Assembly (NCBI RefSeq): GCF_003285545.1
Contig: NZ_QLNV01000003.1
Coordinates: 62,001 to 126,000, forward strand
From: Sinomicrobium soli
Lineage (GTDB): Bacteria; Bacteroidota; Bacteroidia; Flavobacteriales; Flavobacteriaceae
DNA: 64,000 bases
Direction: 5' to 3'
Shown: in pieces, positions 1-9,645 of the stretch
Position numbering within the stretch: the first letter of the stretch is position 1
How the letters are laid out: every line of letters starts with the position of its first letter
Made by a program: the position numbers and the translations under genes
Notes under the pieces: generated by a model
The model's input: only the letters and a program-made list of their open reading frames with translations
Databases searched by the model: none
What the model was told of the DNA's origin: nothing

Positions 1-575
1 TCCCGTAGCAAATGACAGAGCTCATCGGCAACCGCAGCATCGTTGAACCAATCGGTATGCCGGAACTCCACGGCAAGGGGAATCCCGGCAGGCCACTGTT
101 CTATAAAAGGGATTACCCGGTCAAAATTTTTAGGTGCAAAATTATTGTGCATCTGCAAAAATACCGTGCCGAGTTTTTCCCTGAGGTGCACCACACCTTC
201 CAGGTATTCTTCCAGCGGGGCTTCGAAATCGAGCAAACGCTTAAGATGGCTTACCCGCTGGTTGACCTTCGGAAAAAAACGGAAGTCCTCCGGCACCTTA
301 TCATACCATGCGGAGAATTGCGACGGGGGAAAATTCCTGTAAAAGGTAGCATTCAGTTCTATAGCGTTAAATTGCGTAGCGTAATACGCCAGTTCGTCTT
401 TTGTTCCCCTCGGGTAAAAGTTCTTCAGGTCCTGCCGGTTCCACTTGGCGCAGCCTATACAGATCTCCGGGGCTCCCTTCCCTTTGCCGGATGCCAGTAC
501 CCCTGCCGTATCCGGATGGTCTTCCGGGAAAGAGAAATTAACGTTTTCGGGATGGTCTACTTTTCCAAATTTCAT
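1..575 (-). CDS. DUF72 (YecE-like) family protein, C-terminus cut by window edge
   Basis: On the minus strand an open frame runs from an ATG at 575 off the left edge. It reads MKFGKVDHPE, then a segment with ICIGCAKWN, then FNAIELNATFYR and PLAVEFRHTDWF, which is the TIM-barrel DUF72 pattern (small conserved domain of unknown biochemical function, found across bacteria). About 190 residues are visible. The frame stays open upstream to another ATG at 743, which would add 56 residues (beginning MSLTAAQEKW); I prefer 575 because the family normally begins near MKFG, but the longer form cannot be excluded. It lies in the same direction as, and downstream of, the DPP IV gene, about 220 bp away. 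The family is recognised with good confidence; no specific reaction can be assigned. Confidence 0.85.
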   Translation of the reverse strand, partial: MKFGKVDHPENVNFSFPEDHPDTAGVLASGKGKGAPEICIGCAKWNRQDLKNFYPRGTKDELAYYATQFNAIELNATFYRNFPPSQFSAWYDKVPEDFRFFPKVNQRVSHLKRLLDFEAPLEEYLEGVVHLREKLGTVFLQMHNNFAPKNFDRVIPFIEQWPAGIPLAVEFRHTDWFNDAAVADELCHLLR

Positions 576-794
576 GTATGCGGTTTTAATCAGTTTTTTA
601 CAAAGTACGGATAATTCTTTAAAAGCAGACGGAACATTGGCTTTTCCATGAAGAGAGCTGTATGCCGGAACACGACCCCACACCTCCGGAGGACGAGCTT
701 GTATCTGATCCTGCCACTTTTCCTGAGCGGCCGTCAATGACATTGCCCCCAAGGTGTGCAGAGATTTCAGAATACTATTAAACTCTGATCCGGT

Positions 795-3053
795 TTACTG
801 TAAACTGTTGTGTTCCAAAAAATAATTGGTGATCAGGGTATATAGGTGAATTGAAGTATTTGTTCCTTCAGAAATACCGTGGGATCGGTTTGGATAGGCC
901 ATCATGTCAAACTGTTTGTTGTTTCTTATAAGTTCATTCACCAGATATTCCATATTCTGATAATGCACATTATCATCCCCTGTACCGTGAATGAGCAATA
1001 AATTTCCTTCCAGGTTTTTCGCATAAGTGGCCGGAGAGCCTTCAATAAACTTCTCTTTATCCATACCCGGCAACCCCATGTAGCGTTCCTGATAAATATT
1101 GTCGTAAAACAGCTGATTCGCCACACCGGCCACGGCCACACCTGTCTGGTAAATTTCAGGATATCGGAAAAGCAGGTTTTGCGTCATGGACCCCCCACCG
1201 CTCCAGCCCCATACATTCACACGTTTTTCATCTAAAAAACCGTACTTGTTGAGTACTTGTTGCGCTGCCAGTGCCTGGTCGCGGGTATTGAGAACGCCTA
1301 CTTTCCGGTAAATGCTTTTACGCCAGTCACTTCCTTTTAAACTCGGCGTTCCCCTATTGTCGATGTTTATAACCACAAAACCTTTTTGTGCCATAAAAAT
1401 CTCATATAATCCAATCCACTGATCTATCGCCACCGCTCCCCAGGGTTCCCCGTATACATGAAATAATACCGGATATTTTTCAGAGTCCTCGAAATTGGCA
1501 GGTTTGGTCATCCGGCCATCCATCTGAATGCCTTCTTCTGTAGTTACCTTAAAAAATGAAGTTTCGGGTAGCGCCAGTGTTTGCAGTTTATCTTTTAACT
1601 CTTGATTACCAACCAATGTTTTTATGGTCTTATGGTTGGGCAGGCTTACTAAACTCACGGTATTCGGGATGCTTACATTTGAGTATTTATGGATCGCGTA
1701 TTTGCCATTTGGCGAAACATCATAAATGTTTACACCTTCAAATTGCCGGGGGGTAATTTTGGTGAGTTTCCCTTTTCCGTTTAGCGGAACACTGTATAAA
1801 TAACGTTGTGTAGCATTGTCCGGGGAAGCTATCAGGTATAAGTTTTTCCCATCGGTTTCGTAATAAGCCGCAACATCATAATTTCCGGGGGTCAATAAAG
1901 TTTTCTTTCCGGTTATCAGATCAATCTTGTAAATATGTCTCCAGCCGTCATTTTCTGTCATTCTCAAAAAGGCCCTGCCATTATCTACGATCAACTGATC
2001 GTTATTTCCCCACTGATTTGAAGAAATATCCGGATAGCGCAAATCCACCCAGGTTTCTTCAGTTTCCGTATAAATTTTATTTAAGCCGGAAGTCGAGGGT
2101 TTATACGTATAAATATTAAGTTTATTCTGTTTTCTATTCATCTGCTGGATCAATAACAGGTCTTCATTGATCCATTGCATTGCCGGTATATAATGCTGGA
2201 CAGGGTCTCCCGGAACCGGAATCCAGTTAACTTCCGAAGTTTTAGTATCCACCAGACCGATTTTTGCCGAAGAGGGATCAAATCCTGCCTTTGGATATTG
2301 CAGGGCAATAGGTTCGGAATATACCGAATCTGTGTTATTGATCATGTAAAAGGTACCGATCTCAGAAGCATCTAATTGCCAGAAAGCTATTTTCGATGCA
2401 TCAGGACTCCACATAAAGCCATCACGCATCCCGAATTCCTCTTCATAAACCCAGTCAAAGGTACCATTGATAATATCTCCGTTACCCTCCCGGGTTAACT
2501 GTATAATTTCTCCGGTTTTAAAATTTTCCTTATAAATATTGAAACCCTGAACGTAAGCTACAAACTGATTATCTTTAGAAAACTTCGAAAACATCAGGGA
2601 TGAAGCGGGAAAATCCTTTCCTAACTGCATTAAACTACCGGTATCAAAATCATATACCCAAAAATCTCCTTTGGTGTTGGAGCGCCAGACTCTGCCGGAA
2701 TTGGTAAAAATCATCACCTTACTTTCATCTGGTGACAGGGAGAAATCTTCAATATTCAAATATTTGCCATCTACTGTTAAATTTTCGGCAGGAAGGTAAC
2801 TGCTTCTTTTATAGTTTTTACTTTCATAACGTACAAGCTCATCATGCCCGTTTTTATTCCTTTCTATACTTACAAAGGCATTACCATCTTCAATCCAGAA
2901 AATTGGTCGTTGATAATCACTGCTGAATTCCCCGGAAGAATAAATACGATCTAAGGTGAGAAGAGAATCATTCTCCTGGGCCTTTCCAGAAAGAGAAAGT
3001 GCCGTGAATAACAGACCAAAATACAGATATCTTAAGCTGCGAAAGTGGTTCAT
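795..3053 (-). CDS. Dipeptidyl peptidase IV family serine peptidase (S9B)
   Basis: Secreted prolyl-type dipeptidase that would cleave X-Pro dipeptides from peptide N-termini in the periplasm. An N-terminal signal peptide (MNHFRSLRYLYFGLLF...) is followed by a beta-propeller carrying the double-Glu motif DWVYEEEFGMRDG, which anchors the substrate N-terminus, and a C-terminal alpha/beta hydrolase. Catalytic residues are the Ser of GWSGGG (codon at 1202-1200), the first Asp of HGTGDDNVH (977-975) and the His of RSHGI (881-879). The 752-residue length from M at 3053 is typical. The frame is open to an upstream ATG at 3164, giving 37 further residues that themselves resemble a signal peptide (KKIIMSIFFTSVQLTLYAQ); this doubled leader is odd, and I take 3053 as the start. 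It stands alone, transcribed leftwards. Confidence 0.93.
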   Translation of the reverse strand: MNHFRSLRYLYFGLLFTALSLSGKAQENDSLLTLDRIYSSGEFSSDYQRPIFWIEDGNAFVSIERNKNGHDELVRYESKNYKRSSYLPAENLTVDGKYLNIEDFSLSPDESKVMIFTNSGRVWRSNTKGDFWVYDFDTGSLMQLGKDFPASSLMFSKFSKDNQFVAYVQGFNIYKENFKTGEIIQLTREGNGDIINGTFDWVYEEEFGMRDGFMWSPDASKIAFWQLDASEIGTFYMINNTDSVYSEPIALQYPKAGFDPSSAKIGLVDTKTSEVNWIPVPGDPVQHYIPAMQWINEDLLLIQQMNRKQNKLNIYTYKPSTSGLNKIYTETEETWVDLRYPDISSNQWGNNDQLIVDNGRAFLRMTENDGWRHIYKIDLITGKKTLLTPGNYDVAAYYETDGKNLYLIASPDNATQRYLYSVPLNGKGKLTKITPRQFEGVNIYDVSPNGKYAIHKYSNVSIPNTVSLVSLPNHKTIKTLVGNQELKDKLQTLALPETSFFKVTTEEGIQMDGRMTKPANFEDSEKYPVLFHVYGEPWGAVAIDQWIGLYEIFMAQKGFVVINIDNRGTPSLKGSDWRKSIYRKVGVLNTRDQALAAQQVLNKYGFLDEKRVNVWGWSGGGSMTQNLLFRYPEIYQTGVAVAGVANQLFYDNIYQERYMGLPGMDKEKFIEGSPATYAKNLEGNLLLIHGTGDDNVHYQNMEYLVNELIRNNKQFDMMAYPNRSHGISEGTNTSIHLYTLITNYFLEHNSLQ

Positions 3054-3348
3054 GACAGAGTGTGGATATTCACCTCTTTGAGCGTATAAGGTAAGTTGAA
3101 CTGAAGTAAAAAATATGGACATAATAATTTTTTTCATCATACTCCGAATCTGGCTTTGCAACAATTAAAAGATGGAAAAGTTTCCATTTCCATGCCAGAA
3201 TAATTAAAAGGAAATTTTTCAAGAGTTAAATTTGTAAATAATAAAGAAAAAAAGCAACCTGTTTACCTTATAAAGATAATATAGTACCATATAAGGATAA
3301 TATCTTTAGTATGGAGAAACACATTGATTCATTTTATTTTTTTATTAT

Positions 3349-3540
3349 TTACATATTGTCCACTAGCAACACGTTGAATTTATGTCTGTCAGGGTCAGCA
3401 AATACAAATCCATAGTAATTATTTTCGTCCCTGTGTAAGTCTCGAAAAACCTAACCACCTGCTTTTCTTACTTTGGCTTCAAATTCCTGTACCTCTTCCT
3501 CTGCGGAAAGTGTAAAACAATTTCATCGGTTTTAGGTTAT
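3349..3540 (-). pseudogene. Remnant of a VOC/glyoxalase-like protein (C-terminal end)
   Basis: Reading leftwards, PKTDEIVLHF shifts frame into SAEEEVQEFEAKVRKAGG, then meets a TAG, and continues in frame as VFRDLHRDENNYYGFVFADP and HKFNVLLVDNM before a TAA at 3351-3349. This is the usual C-terminal half of a VOC (glyoxalase/bleomycin-resistance) protein of the kind annotated as 'glyoxalase-like'. One frameshift near 3512 and one in-frame stop break it, and the N-terminal half is missing because the frame runs straight into the end of the ABC gene at 3547. It therefore looks like a decaying gene overwritten by the neighbouring locus. The stretch from 3165 to 3348 is AT-rich and contains only an imperfect inverted repeat (about 3271-3307). 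Confidence 0.7.
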
Positions 3541-3546
3541 ATACTT

Positions 3547-5295
3547 CTACACCATCTCAGCCAGCTTCTCTTCTGCCTGCCAGAGCTGAAAGTATTTACC
3601 TTCCTGCTGCATAAGCTCTTCGTGTGTCCCTTCTTCGATCAGCTCACTTTCCTGCAGCACACAAATCTTATTGGCGCCGATAATGGTTGATAACCGGTGC
3701 GCTATAACCAGGACCACTTTATCCCTGACCAACTCGTCAATAGCCTTCTGTATGGCCAGTTCGCTAAGCGAATCCAGGGAAGAAGTCGGCTCGTCCAGGA
3801 TAACGACAGGTGTATCCTTGAGCAATGCACGGGCTATGGAGATCCGTTGCTTTTCCCCTCCGGAAAAACTGTTTCCCATTTCACCTAATTTTGTTTCGTA
3901 GCCTTTTGGAAGCTGTGTGATGAAATCATGGCACTGCGCTCTTTTAGCGGCGTCAATCACTTGTTCAGGTGTAGCATCCGGCTTGCCCATTTTTATGTTT
4001 TGTTCAATGGTATCATCAAACAGATACACATCCTGGAACACGACGGAAATCTTGTCCATCAGGTCTTCGGTTTTGAAATACCGTATGTCTTGTCCGCCGA
4101 TGTAAACAGAGCCTTCCGTGGGGTCGGCATATCGCAAAACCATTCGTGTCAAGGTGGTTTTTCCCGAACCGGAAGGTCCTACAAAAGCCACAATGGATTT
4201 TTCGGGAATGTGCAGGTTGATGTTTTTCAATGCATATTCACCGGAATCTTCGTATTGAAAACTCAATTTTTCAAACCTGATATCAAAGCTTTCGGTTTTT
4301 GCAGATGTCTCCGGCTGTGATAATGGTTTGACTGAAAACAGGGCGTTCATCTTTTTTACGCCGGCTTCCATCAGGCTAAAGAACATCGTCATCGGCACCA
4401 GGATGGAAATCACCTCGGTAAACCGGATAACGATAATCATCATAACGATAACATATATCGATTCGGAACTGCCACCAACCACAAAAAGAATACCTAAAGC
4501 CAGTATTACCAGGATACCTATTTCTACAGCAGTTGTAATGATAAGATTGGGCCTTCCTCCCTTTCCGTGTCCGTAAGCTTGTACCTGATGGACTTTATCT
4601 ACGGTCTTGCCGAGTTTCTCTACGGTTTTTTCCACACCTTCGGATGCTTTCAGCACAGGCAAACCCTGTATGTATTCGATACATTCGGTGCTCAATTCGT
4701 TGTTGACATCATTCAGGTATTGCATTCCCCTGTCAAATGCGGGTTTCCGCCAACGATAAAACGGTATGATGGCGGGAAAAATAATCAGTATCGCCAGTCC
4801 GAGTTTCCAGTCGACAAACAAGGTGGCTATGCCAACCGTTACCGGGATTACAATGCCCATCATCATTACCGAACAAACGGTGAACACGAACAAGGTGACT
4901 TCTTCTACATTGGCACTGATGATTTCTGCCAGGTCACCGGAACGCCGGCGGGAAAGGAATTGCATAGGTATACGCCGCAACTGCATACCCAGGTTTTTAC
5001 GCATCCGGTATTGGGCTTCGGACGCATGGCCGTTGAAATCGTAATTGTTGGCTATCCAGCTGAACAGGGTGCTTATGATAAAAAAGGCGGCCACGAACCA
5101 CATTAATTCCATAGTATGTTCGTATTCTTTGGCAATAATGCTTTTGAAAACCGGGTAAAATACCGCATAGGCCAATCCCTGAAAAACATAAGAAACGGCC
5201 ATTAGCAAGAGTGATGATCTCAATTTGGATTTATGGGCCCCGGCGGCATTGATTAAATCTTTGAAAACCTGTATATCGGATTTGTTTGTTGACAT
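3547..5295 (-). CDS. ABC exporter-fold half-transporter, second subunit of a siderophore-type uptake pair
   Basis: Membrane domain (about residues 20-320, six helices) followed by an ATPase domain (about 345-575). Visible motifs are Walker A GPSGSGKTT, signature SFSGGEKQRISIARA, Walker B VVILDEPTSSLD and H-loop VIAHRLST. The 582-residue length is normal for a half-size type IV ABC protein. Its start lies 18 bp past the stop of a second half-transporter, and both follow a TonB receptor in one leftward operon, the arrangement known for YbtP/YbtQ and IrtA/IrtB, exporter-fold proteins that import Fe-siderophores. I infer that it forms a heterodimer with its neighbour and moves a siderophore (or releases iron from one) across the inner membrane. 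Export of a compound remains possible because fold alone does not set direction. Confidence 0.82.
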   Translation of the reverse strand: MSTNKSDIQVFKDLINAAGAHKSKLRSSLLLMAVSYVFQGLAYAVFYPVFKSIIAKEYEHTMELMWFVAAFFIISTLFSWIANNYDFNGHASEAQYRMRKNLGMQLRRIPMQFLSRRRSGDLAEIISANVEEVTLFVFTVCSVMMMGIVIPVTVGIATLFVDWKLGLAILIIFPAIIPFYRWRKPAFDRGMQYLNDVNNELSTECIEYIQGLPVLKASEGVEKTVEKLGKTVDKVHQVQAYGHGKGGRPNLIITTAVEIGILVILALGILFVVGGSSESIYVIVMMIIVIRFTEVISILVPMTMFFSLMEAGVKKMNALFSVKPLSQPETSAKTESFDIRFEKLSFQYEDSGEYALKNINLHIPEKSIVAFVGPSGSGKTTLTRMVLRYADPTEGSVYIGGQDIRYFKTEDLMDKISVVFQDVYLFDDTIEQNIKMGKPDATPEQVIDAAKRAQCHDFITQLPKGYETKLGEMGNSFSGGEKQRISIARALLKDTPVVILDEPTSSLDSLSELAIQKAIDELVRDKVVLVIAHRLSTIIGANKICVLQESELIEEGTHEELMQQEGKYFQLWQAEEKLAEMV

Positions 5296-5313
5296 AACTG
5301 CAATAAGTAGGGG

Positions 5314-7056
5314 TTAAACATTTTTGATGTGCCAATTCCGGGCTTCCTGATATGAAGCCCAAACCTGCCGATAGCTGCCTTTCTGCGTGATGAGTTCGGA
5401 ATGATTGCCCCGCTGGATGACTTTTCCTTTTTGTAGAACCAGAATCTGGTCGGCTTTTTTAATGGTTTCCAACCGGTGGGCAATCATAATAACGGTTTTG
5501 TCCTGCATCAGGTTTTTGAAAGCCTGCATCAGTTTGTACTCGTTTTCGGTATCGGAAAAGGATGTGGCTTCATCCAATACCAGAATTGGCTTATTGCTCA
5601 ATATGGCCCTTGCTATGGCCAAGCGTTGTTTTTGCCCTCCGGAAAAATTGATACCCCGTTCCTGGATCAATGTGTCATAACCATCGGGCAGTTGCATAAT
5701 CTCATCATGGATACCTGCAGCTTTGGAGGCGGCTGTCACCTGCTCCCTGTCGGCTTCTTCCATTCCTTTTTTGATATTGTTTTCTACGGTATCATGAAAA
5801 ATAAAGGAATCCTGAAATACAAATGACAATTGCGCCATCAGCGTTTCCAGCTTCATATCCTTCACATCTACGCCTCCGATTTTAATACGGCCTTCCTGTA
5901 CGTCCCAGAATCTTGGTATCAATCTCAATATGGTGGATTTTCCCGAGCCGGAACTGCCGATGATGGCGGTAAATGATTTTGGTGCTATAGTAAAACTGAT
6001 GTCTTCCAATGCTTTTTCTTCCCTGCCCTCATAAGTAAAGGAAACATTTTCAAACACCACCGAAGCATCGGCGGGTTTCAGGTCTTTGTCCGATGGTTTT
6101 ATCGGTTTTACATTCAGCACTTCTTCAATGCGTTTGGCACTGATCTCTGCCCGGAAAGTCAGGTTCATAATGGATCGAAACGTGTGTAATGATTCAACCA
6201 GTGCGGTACCCAACAGCAAGGAAATGATCAATGTCAAAAAACCGATCTGGCCGTTCATATACCAGAAAGAACCCACCAGCAGTAATACGATAAACGTAGG
6301 CAGCGGATTCAGGATAAACATAGAAATACGCATCCCCAGGCCATATTCTTTATAGTAATCGGTCAGTATTTTCTTGTAATTTTCCAGCGCATCGTCAAAT
6401 CGTACAAAGGAAGTTTTTCCTCCGTCAAAAACCCTTACGATAGGCATAGCCTGTACATACTCGATCACCGATACATTGATGGCTTCCTTGGAATCATTGA
6501 ATTTTTTGTAAACGCCTTTATTGCGGCTCATAATAAAAATAAAAATGAGGACACCCAGCAATACAATTCCAACGGAGATCAATGCCACCCTCCAGTCAAA
6601 ATAAAACAGGATAATCAGTGAAACAATAGGAAAAACGTAAGCGCGCGCATATAACGGCGTGGCATCTGCCACAAAACCGTGCAGGGAACGCACATCGTCG
6701 TTGAGCACTTTAGTCAATCCGCCCGAACCTTTTTCGGTAATATAGCCGAGAGGCAAAATGGCCAGGTGCCGTGCAACCTGCATACGCAAAACGGCTTCCA
6801 GCTCAAAAGCCGCATAATGCGACCTATCGAACGCATTGAGGCGGGTAACATAACTGATAACGGTGGATATAAGCATTCCGCCGAGGAAATACAGCACTTG
6901 CCGGGTATCGCTGTTAAACAGTGCATTTATCAGAAACGCCAACAACAGCAGGTTAATAATGCTGAATACGGATGATAACCCGGAAGTGATCATAGCCATA
7001 TTGATTTTCCTGCGTACAGGGCCGATGATCTTCCAAAGGATATTTTTCTTCTCCAT
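5314..7056 (-). CDS. ABC exporter-fold half-transporter, first subunit of a siderophore-type uptake pair
   Basis: 580 residues: six-helix membrane domain (about 15-310) then an ATPase domain with Walker A GSSGSGKST, signature NFSGGQKQRLAIARA, Walker B ILVLDEATSFSD and H-loop MIAHRLET. The Walker B Glu and switch His are present, so both subunits of the pair look catalytically competent. The start codon is 8 bp beyond the TonB receptor stop at 7065 and the gene ends 18 bp before the next ABC gene, so the three are almost surely co-transcribed. The context (TonB receptor, AraC regulator) points to import of a ferric siderophore in the manner of YbtPQ or IrtAB. The N-terminus lacks the FAD/siderophore-interacting domain found on mycobacterial IrtA. 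Confidence 0.82.
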   Translation of the reverse strand: MEKKNILWKIIGPVRRKINMAMITSGLSSVFSIINLLLLAFLINALFNSDTRQVLYFLGGMLISTVISYVTRLNAFDRSHYAAFELEAVLRMQVARHLAILPLGYITEKGSGGLTKVLNDDVRSLHGFVADATPLYARAYVFPIVSLIILFYFDWRVALISVGIVLLGVLIFIFIMSRNKGVYKKFNDSKEAINVSVIEYVQAMPIVRVFDGGKTSFVRFDDALENYKKILTDYYKEYGLGMRISMFILNPLPTFIVLLLVGSFWYMNGQIGFLTLIISLLLGTALVESLHTFRSIMNLTFRAEISAKRIEEVLNVKPIKPSDKDLKPADASVVFENVSFTYEGREEKALEDISFTIAPKSFTAIIGSSGSGKSTILRLIPRFWDVQEGRIKIGGVDVKDMKLETLMAQLSFVFQDSFIFHDTVENNIKKGMEEADREQVTAASKAAGIHDEIMQLPDGYDTLIQERGINFSGGQKQRLAIARAILSNKPILVLDEATSFSDTENEYKLMQAFKNLMQDKTVIMIAHRLETIKKADQILVLQKGKVIQRGNHSELITQKGSYRQVWASYQEARNWHIKNV

Positions 7057-7064
7057 GGTCTATT

Positions 7065-9488
7065 CTAAAATTTGAATGCCAAACTTCCGACAACATTGGC
7101 CAGCGCCTGAGGATTGGCCGTTTGGTACCCTATCCAGTAATGTTTATTGGTAATATTATCGTAACGCACCCCTATACGAAACCTCTTGGTATCGTAAAAG
7201 GCATTGGCGTTCAGGATAAAATATTCGGGCAGTATAAAGTCTCCGGTAACATTGTTATCACTGGCATAATTTCCACCCAAACCAAATCCCAGGCCCTTGA
7301 TGTTACCATCCAGGAACCGGTAATTGACATTGAAATTTGCCAGCCATTTAGAACCGGCATCAACCGGTCTTGTGCCAACAAGAGCCGGATTGACCTTGTT
7401 TTCAGTGACTTCGGCATCGTTATAACTAATCCCCCCGATAAGCGAAAACCCTTTTACCAGATACGCATTTACTTCAAGCTCAACTCCCTCGCTGGTCAAT
7501 TCGCCGGCCTGTGCCTGTACATATTGCATACTGCTTGTCAACTCTCCGGTGAGTAACAGCGAATTTTTCACTTTGATATTGTAATAACTCAATGTGGCAT
7601 TGATCCTGTTTTGAAGCACGTTCATTTTCAATCCGCCTTCCCATTGATTGCCTTTTTCGGGATCTGATAATAGAGCGTTGCCATCTGTATCGGCTATATA
7701 ATAGCCATTGCTTTTGAAACTGTTCTGGTAATTTCCGAATACCGAAAATTTATTGCGAAAAATCTCATACACCACTCCCAGTTTAGGCGACCACGCCGAC
7801 TGGCTGTAAGCCGGTGAAATACTGTTTGATGTCATTGTATAACCGCCACCGAAATCATTGCTTTCATAGCGGATTCCTGCCATAATGTTCAAGCCTTCAA
7901 CCGGTGTCAGTACATTGGATATGTAGCCACTGTACGTATTCAGGTTTCCTGTGGACAGATAGGTGGCAGGATTGGGCGTATTATCGTAGATGGCCTGTAC
8001 CGCTTTACCATTAAAACCGGAATAATCCGCACCGCTGAACGGGACCCAGTCGAAATAGGTAGATATGAATTTCTGGTCGTCCTTGGTACGCATATAATCA
8101 AAACCGGCCACCGTACGGTTTCTTACGTTACCGAAATTGTAATCCAAATTGAAATTTTGCTGCACCTGGAAATAAGTCTTTTTGCTGTTAACGGTGGACT
8201 GGTCAAATCTCAAAAGCCCTATCTCGGTGTCGGCCGGATCCTGGGTAAATGTGCCTTTGGGAACGATGTAAAAGGCAGGGTTAGGCCCATCCGAAAACGT
8301 ATAGGAGGTACTGATATTGGTAGAAGACCGGATATGGTTATTGATCTTGTAGTTCACCTGTCCGGATAAATTCCTGACTTTGGCTCTCGTTTTCAAGCCA
8401 TCGCCTATATAAGACTGCTTGTAGTCCAGTCCCAGAATATCTTCGAGATCGTTCATATCAGCTATTCCGAGAGCAGGTACAGAAGCAGGGCTGAACAGGA
8501 TCTGTTCGGGGATTGCTTTGGTGTCAAACATTTCAAAATCAACCTGAATGTCCAACCTGTCATTGGGTTTGTACAACAAAGAAGGCGTGAAGGCGAAATG
8601 TTCATTTTTGGCATCTTTCTTCTGGAAATTGCCGCTATTGGTATAGGCGGTATTGATACGGAACATCAGTTTGTTGTCTTTCGTAACCGGCGTGTTGACA
8701 TCTGCTCTTGCCCTGTAATAATTATAACCTCCTGCAGCCACGGTTACATTCCCGGCAAAGGTTTCAAATGGTTTTTTAGTTATCCGGTTGATGACACCAC
8801 CATAAGAAGTAACGTTACTCCCAAAAAGCGTGGCAGAAGGACCTTTAAGCACTTCCACTTTTTCAATATTTATGGCGTCAATCGCCGTAGTAACCGGAGC
8901 GACAAGGCCGTTCCGCAAGGAGTTATTGGCAAGAAAACCCCGTAACACAACATACGAACCTCCATCACCGGCCCGGTTGGTTGCGTTCCATTTTTTCTGC
9001 AATCCGGTAACGTTCCGATAGGCATCATCTACCGTGAACAGAACCTGGTCTTCCAAAACCGATTGATCAATACTGGAAAAGGCTTGAGGATTTTCTATAA
9101 AGTTTAACGGCATCTTATTAGATGTCGATGTGTTTTTTTTGATATAGCCATCGATCACCACCTCTTCCAGTTCCAATGCATTTTCTCGTGGGCTAAGTAC
9201 TATAACCAATCCTATTGCGGGAAGATTCACCTCTTCTCTGTCTATGTGATATGCCGTATGGTCAAAGACCAGAGCAGCCTTTTCCCCATTAATGTCCGGA
9301 AACTCAAAATAACCGTTTTCATCGGTTAATGTGGTTAGGGATGTCTTTTCTATTTGGACCTGTACCGATCTCAACAGTTTTCCATCGTCGGATTTTACTA
9401 TACCCGAAATTTTGTGTTGTGCACAGAGAGGGCTAAGACAGCCTGCGATTACTATGAAAATGATGGTGGAGAATACTTTTCTTGTCAT
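7065..9488 (-). CDS. TonB-dependent siderophore receptor with carboxypeptidase-regulatory-like N-domain
   Basis: Outer-membrane receptor of 807 residues. Signal peptide MTRKVFSTIIFIVIAGCLSPLCAQ, then a CarboxypepD_reg-like beta-sandwich (about 27-105), a TonB-box-like EEVVIDGY segment, a plug domain (about 125-235, with VEVLKGPSATLFGS and GGVINRITKKP) and a 22-strand barrel ending in an aromatic residue (LAFKF), as barrel assembly requires. The plug signature is that of the FhuA/FepA siderophore subfamily rather than SusC. It is the first gene of a leftward operon with two ABC half-transporters and faces an AraC regulator across a 157-bp intergenic region. I infer uptake of a ferric siderophore, probably one made by other organisms because no siderophore biosynthesis gene is seen here. 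Confidence 0.92.
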   Translation of the reverse strand: MTRKVFSTIIFIVIAGCLSPLCAQHKISGIVKSDDGKLLRSVQVQIEKTSLTTLTDENGYFEFPDINGEKAALVFDHTAYHIDREEVNLPAIGLVIVLSPRENALELEEVVIDGYIKKNTSTSNKMPLNFIENPQAFSSIDQSVLEDQVLFTVDDAYRNVTGLQKKWNATNRAGDGGSYVVLRGFLANNSLRNGLVAPVTTAIDAINIEKVEVLKGPSATLFGSNVTSYGGVINRITKKPFETFAGNVTVAAGGYNYYRARADVNTPVTKDNKLMFRINTAYTNSGNFQKKDAKNEHFAFTPSLLYKPNDRLDIQVDFEMFDTKAIPEQILFSPASVPALGIADMNDLEDILGLDYKQSYIGDGLKTRAKVRNLSGQVNYKINNHIRSSTNISTSYTFSDGPNPAFYIVPKGTFTQDPADTEIGLLRFDQSTVNSKKTYFQVQQNFNLDYNFGNVRNRTVAGFDYMRTKDDQKFISTYFDWVPFSGADYSGFNGKAVQAIYDNTPNPATYLSTGNLNTYSGYISNVLTPVEGLNIMAGIRYESNDFGGGYTMTSNSISPAYSQSAWSPKLGVVYEIFRNKFSVFGNYQNSFKSNGYYIADTDGNALLSDPEKGNQWEGGLKMNVLQNRINATLSYYNIKVKNSLLLTGELTSSMQYVQAQAGELTSEGVELEVNAYLVKGFSLIGGISYNDAEVTENKVNPALVGTRPVDAGSKWLANFNVNYRFLDGNIKGLGFGLGGNYASDNNVTGDFILPEYFILNANAFYDTKRFRIGVRYDNITNKHYWIGYQTANPQALANVVGSLAFKF

Positions 9489-9557
9489 ATGAATATATCC
9501 TGTGTTAGTTTAAACCATATTTACAACGATCATTATTTAGAAACATTATAAATAAAT

Positions 9558-9573
9558 TATCTTTGCAAAAGTA
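9558..9573. promoter_or_regulatory. Two abutting divergent -7 boxes between TonB receptor and araC-type gene
   Basis: TATCTTTG on the plus strand (9558-9565) and TACTTTTG on the minus strand (9566-9573) both fit the Bacteroidota box TAnnTTTG and touch end to end. The first would drive the AraC regulator, the second the TonB/ABC operon. Polymerase could not occupy both at once. Confidence 0.6.
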
Positions 9574-9645
9574 ATTGTTAAATACTCGGGCGCCATAACG
9601 CAAAACCAAGTAAAAAAGACGTCAAACTTGATAACATAAGAGGGT

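Noticed and set aside
12-614. Plus-strand 200-residue ORF at the left edge
   Set aside because: It is the shadow of the DUF72 gene on the minus strand, whose translation shows clear family motifs.
3671-4576. Several plus-strand ORFs across the ABC gene
   Set aside because: They overlap the ABC gene fully and have low-complexity, non-family translations.
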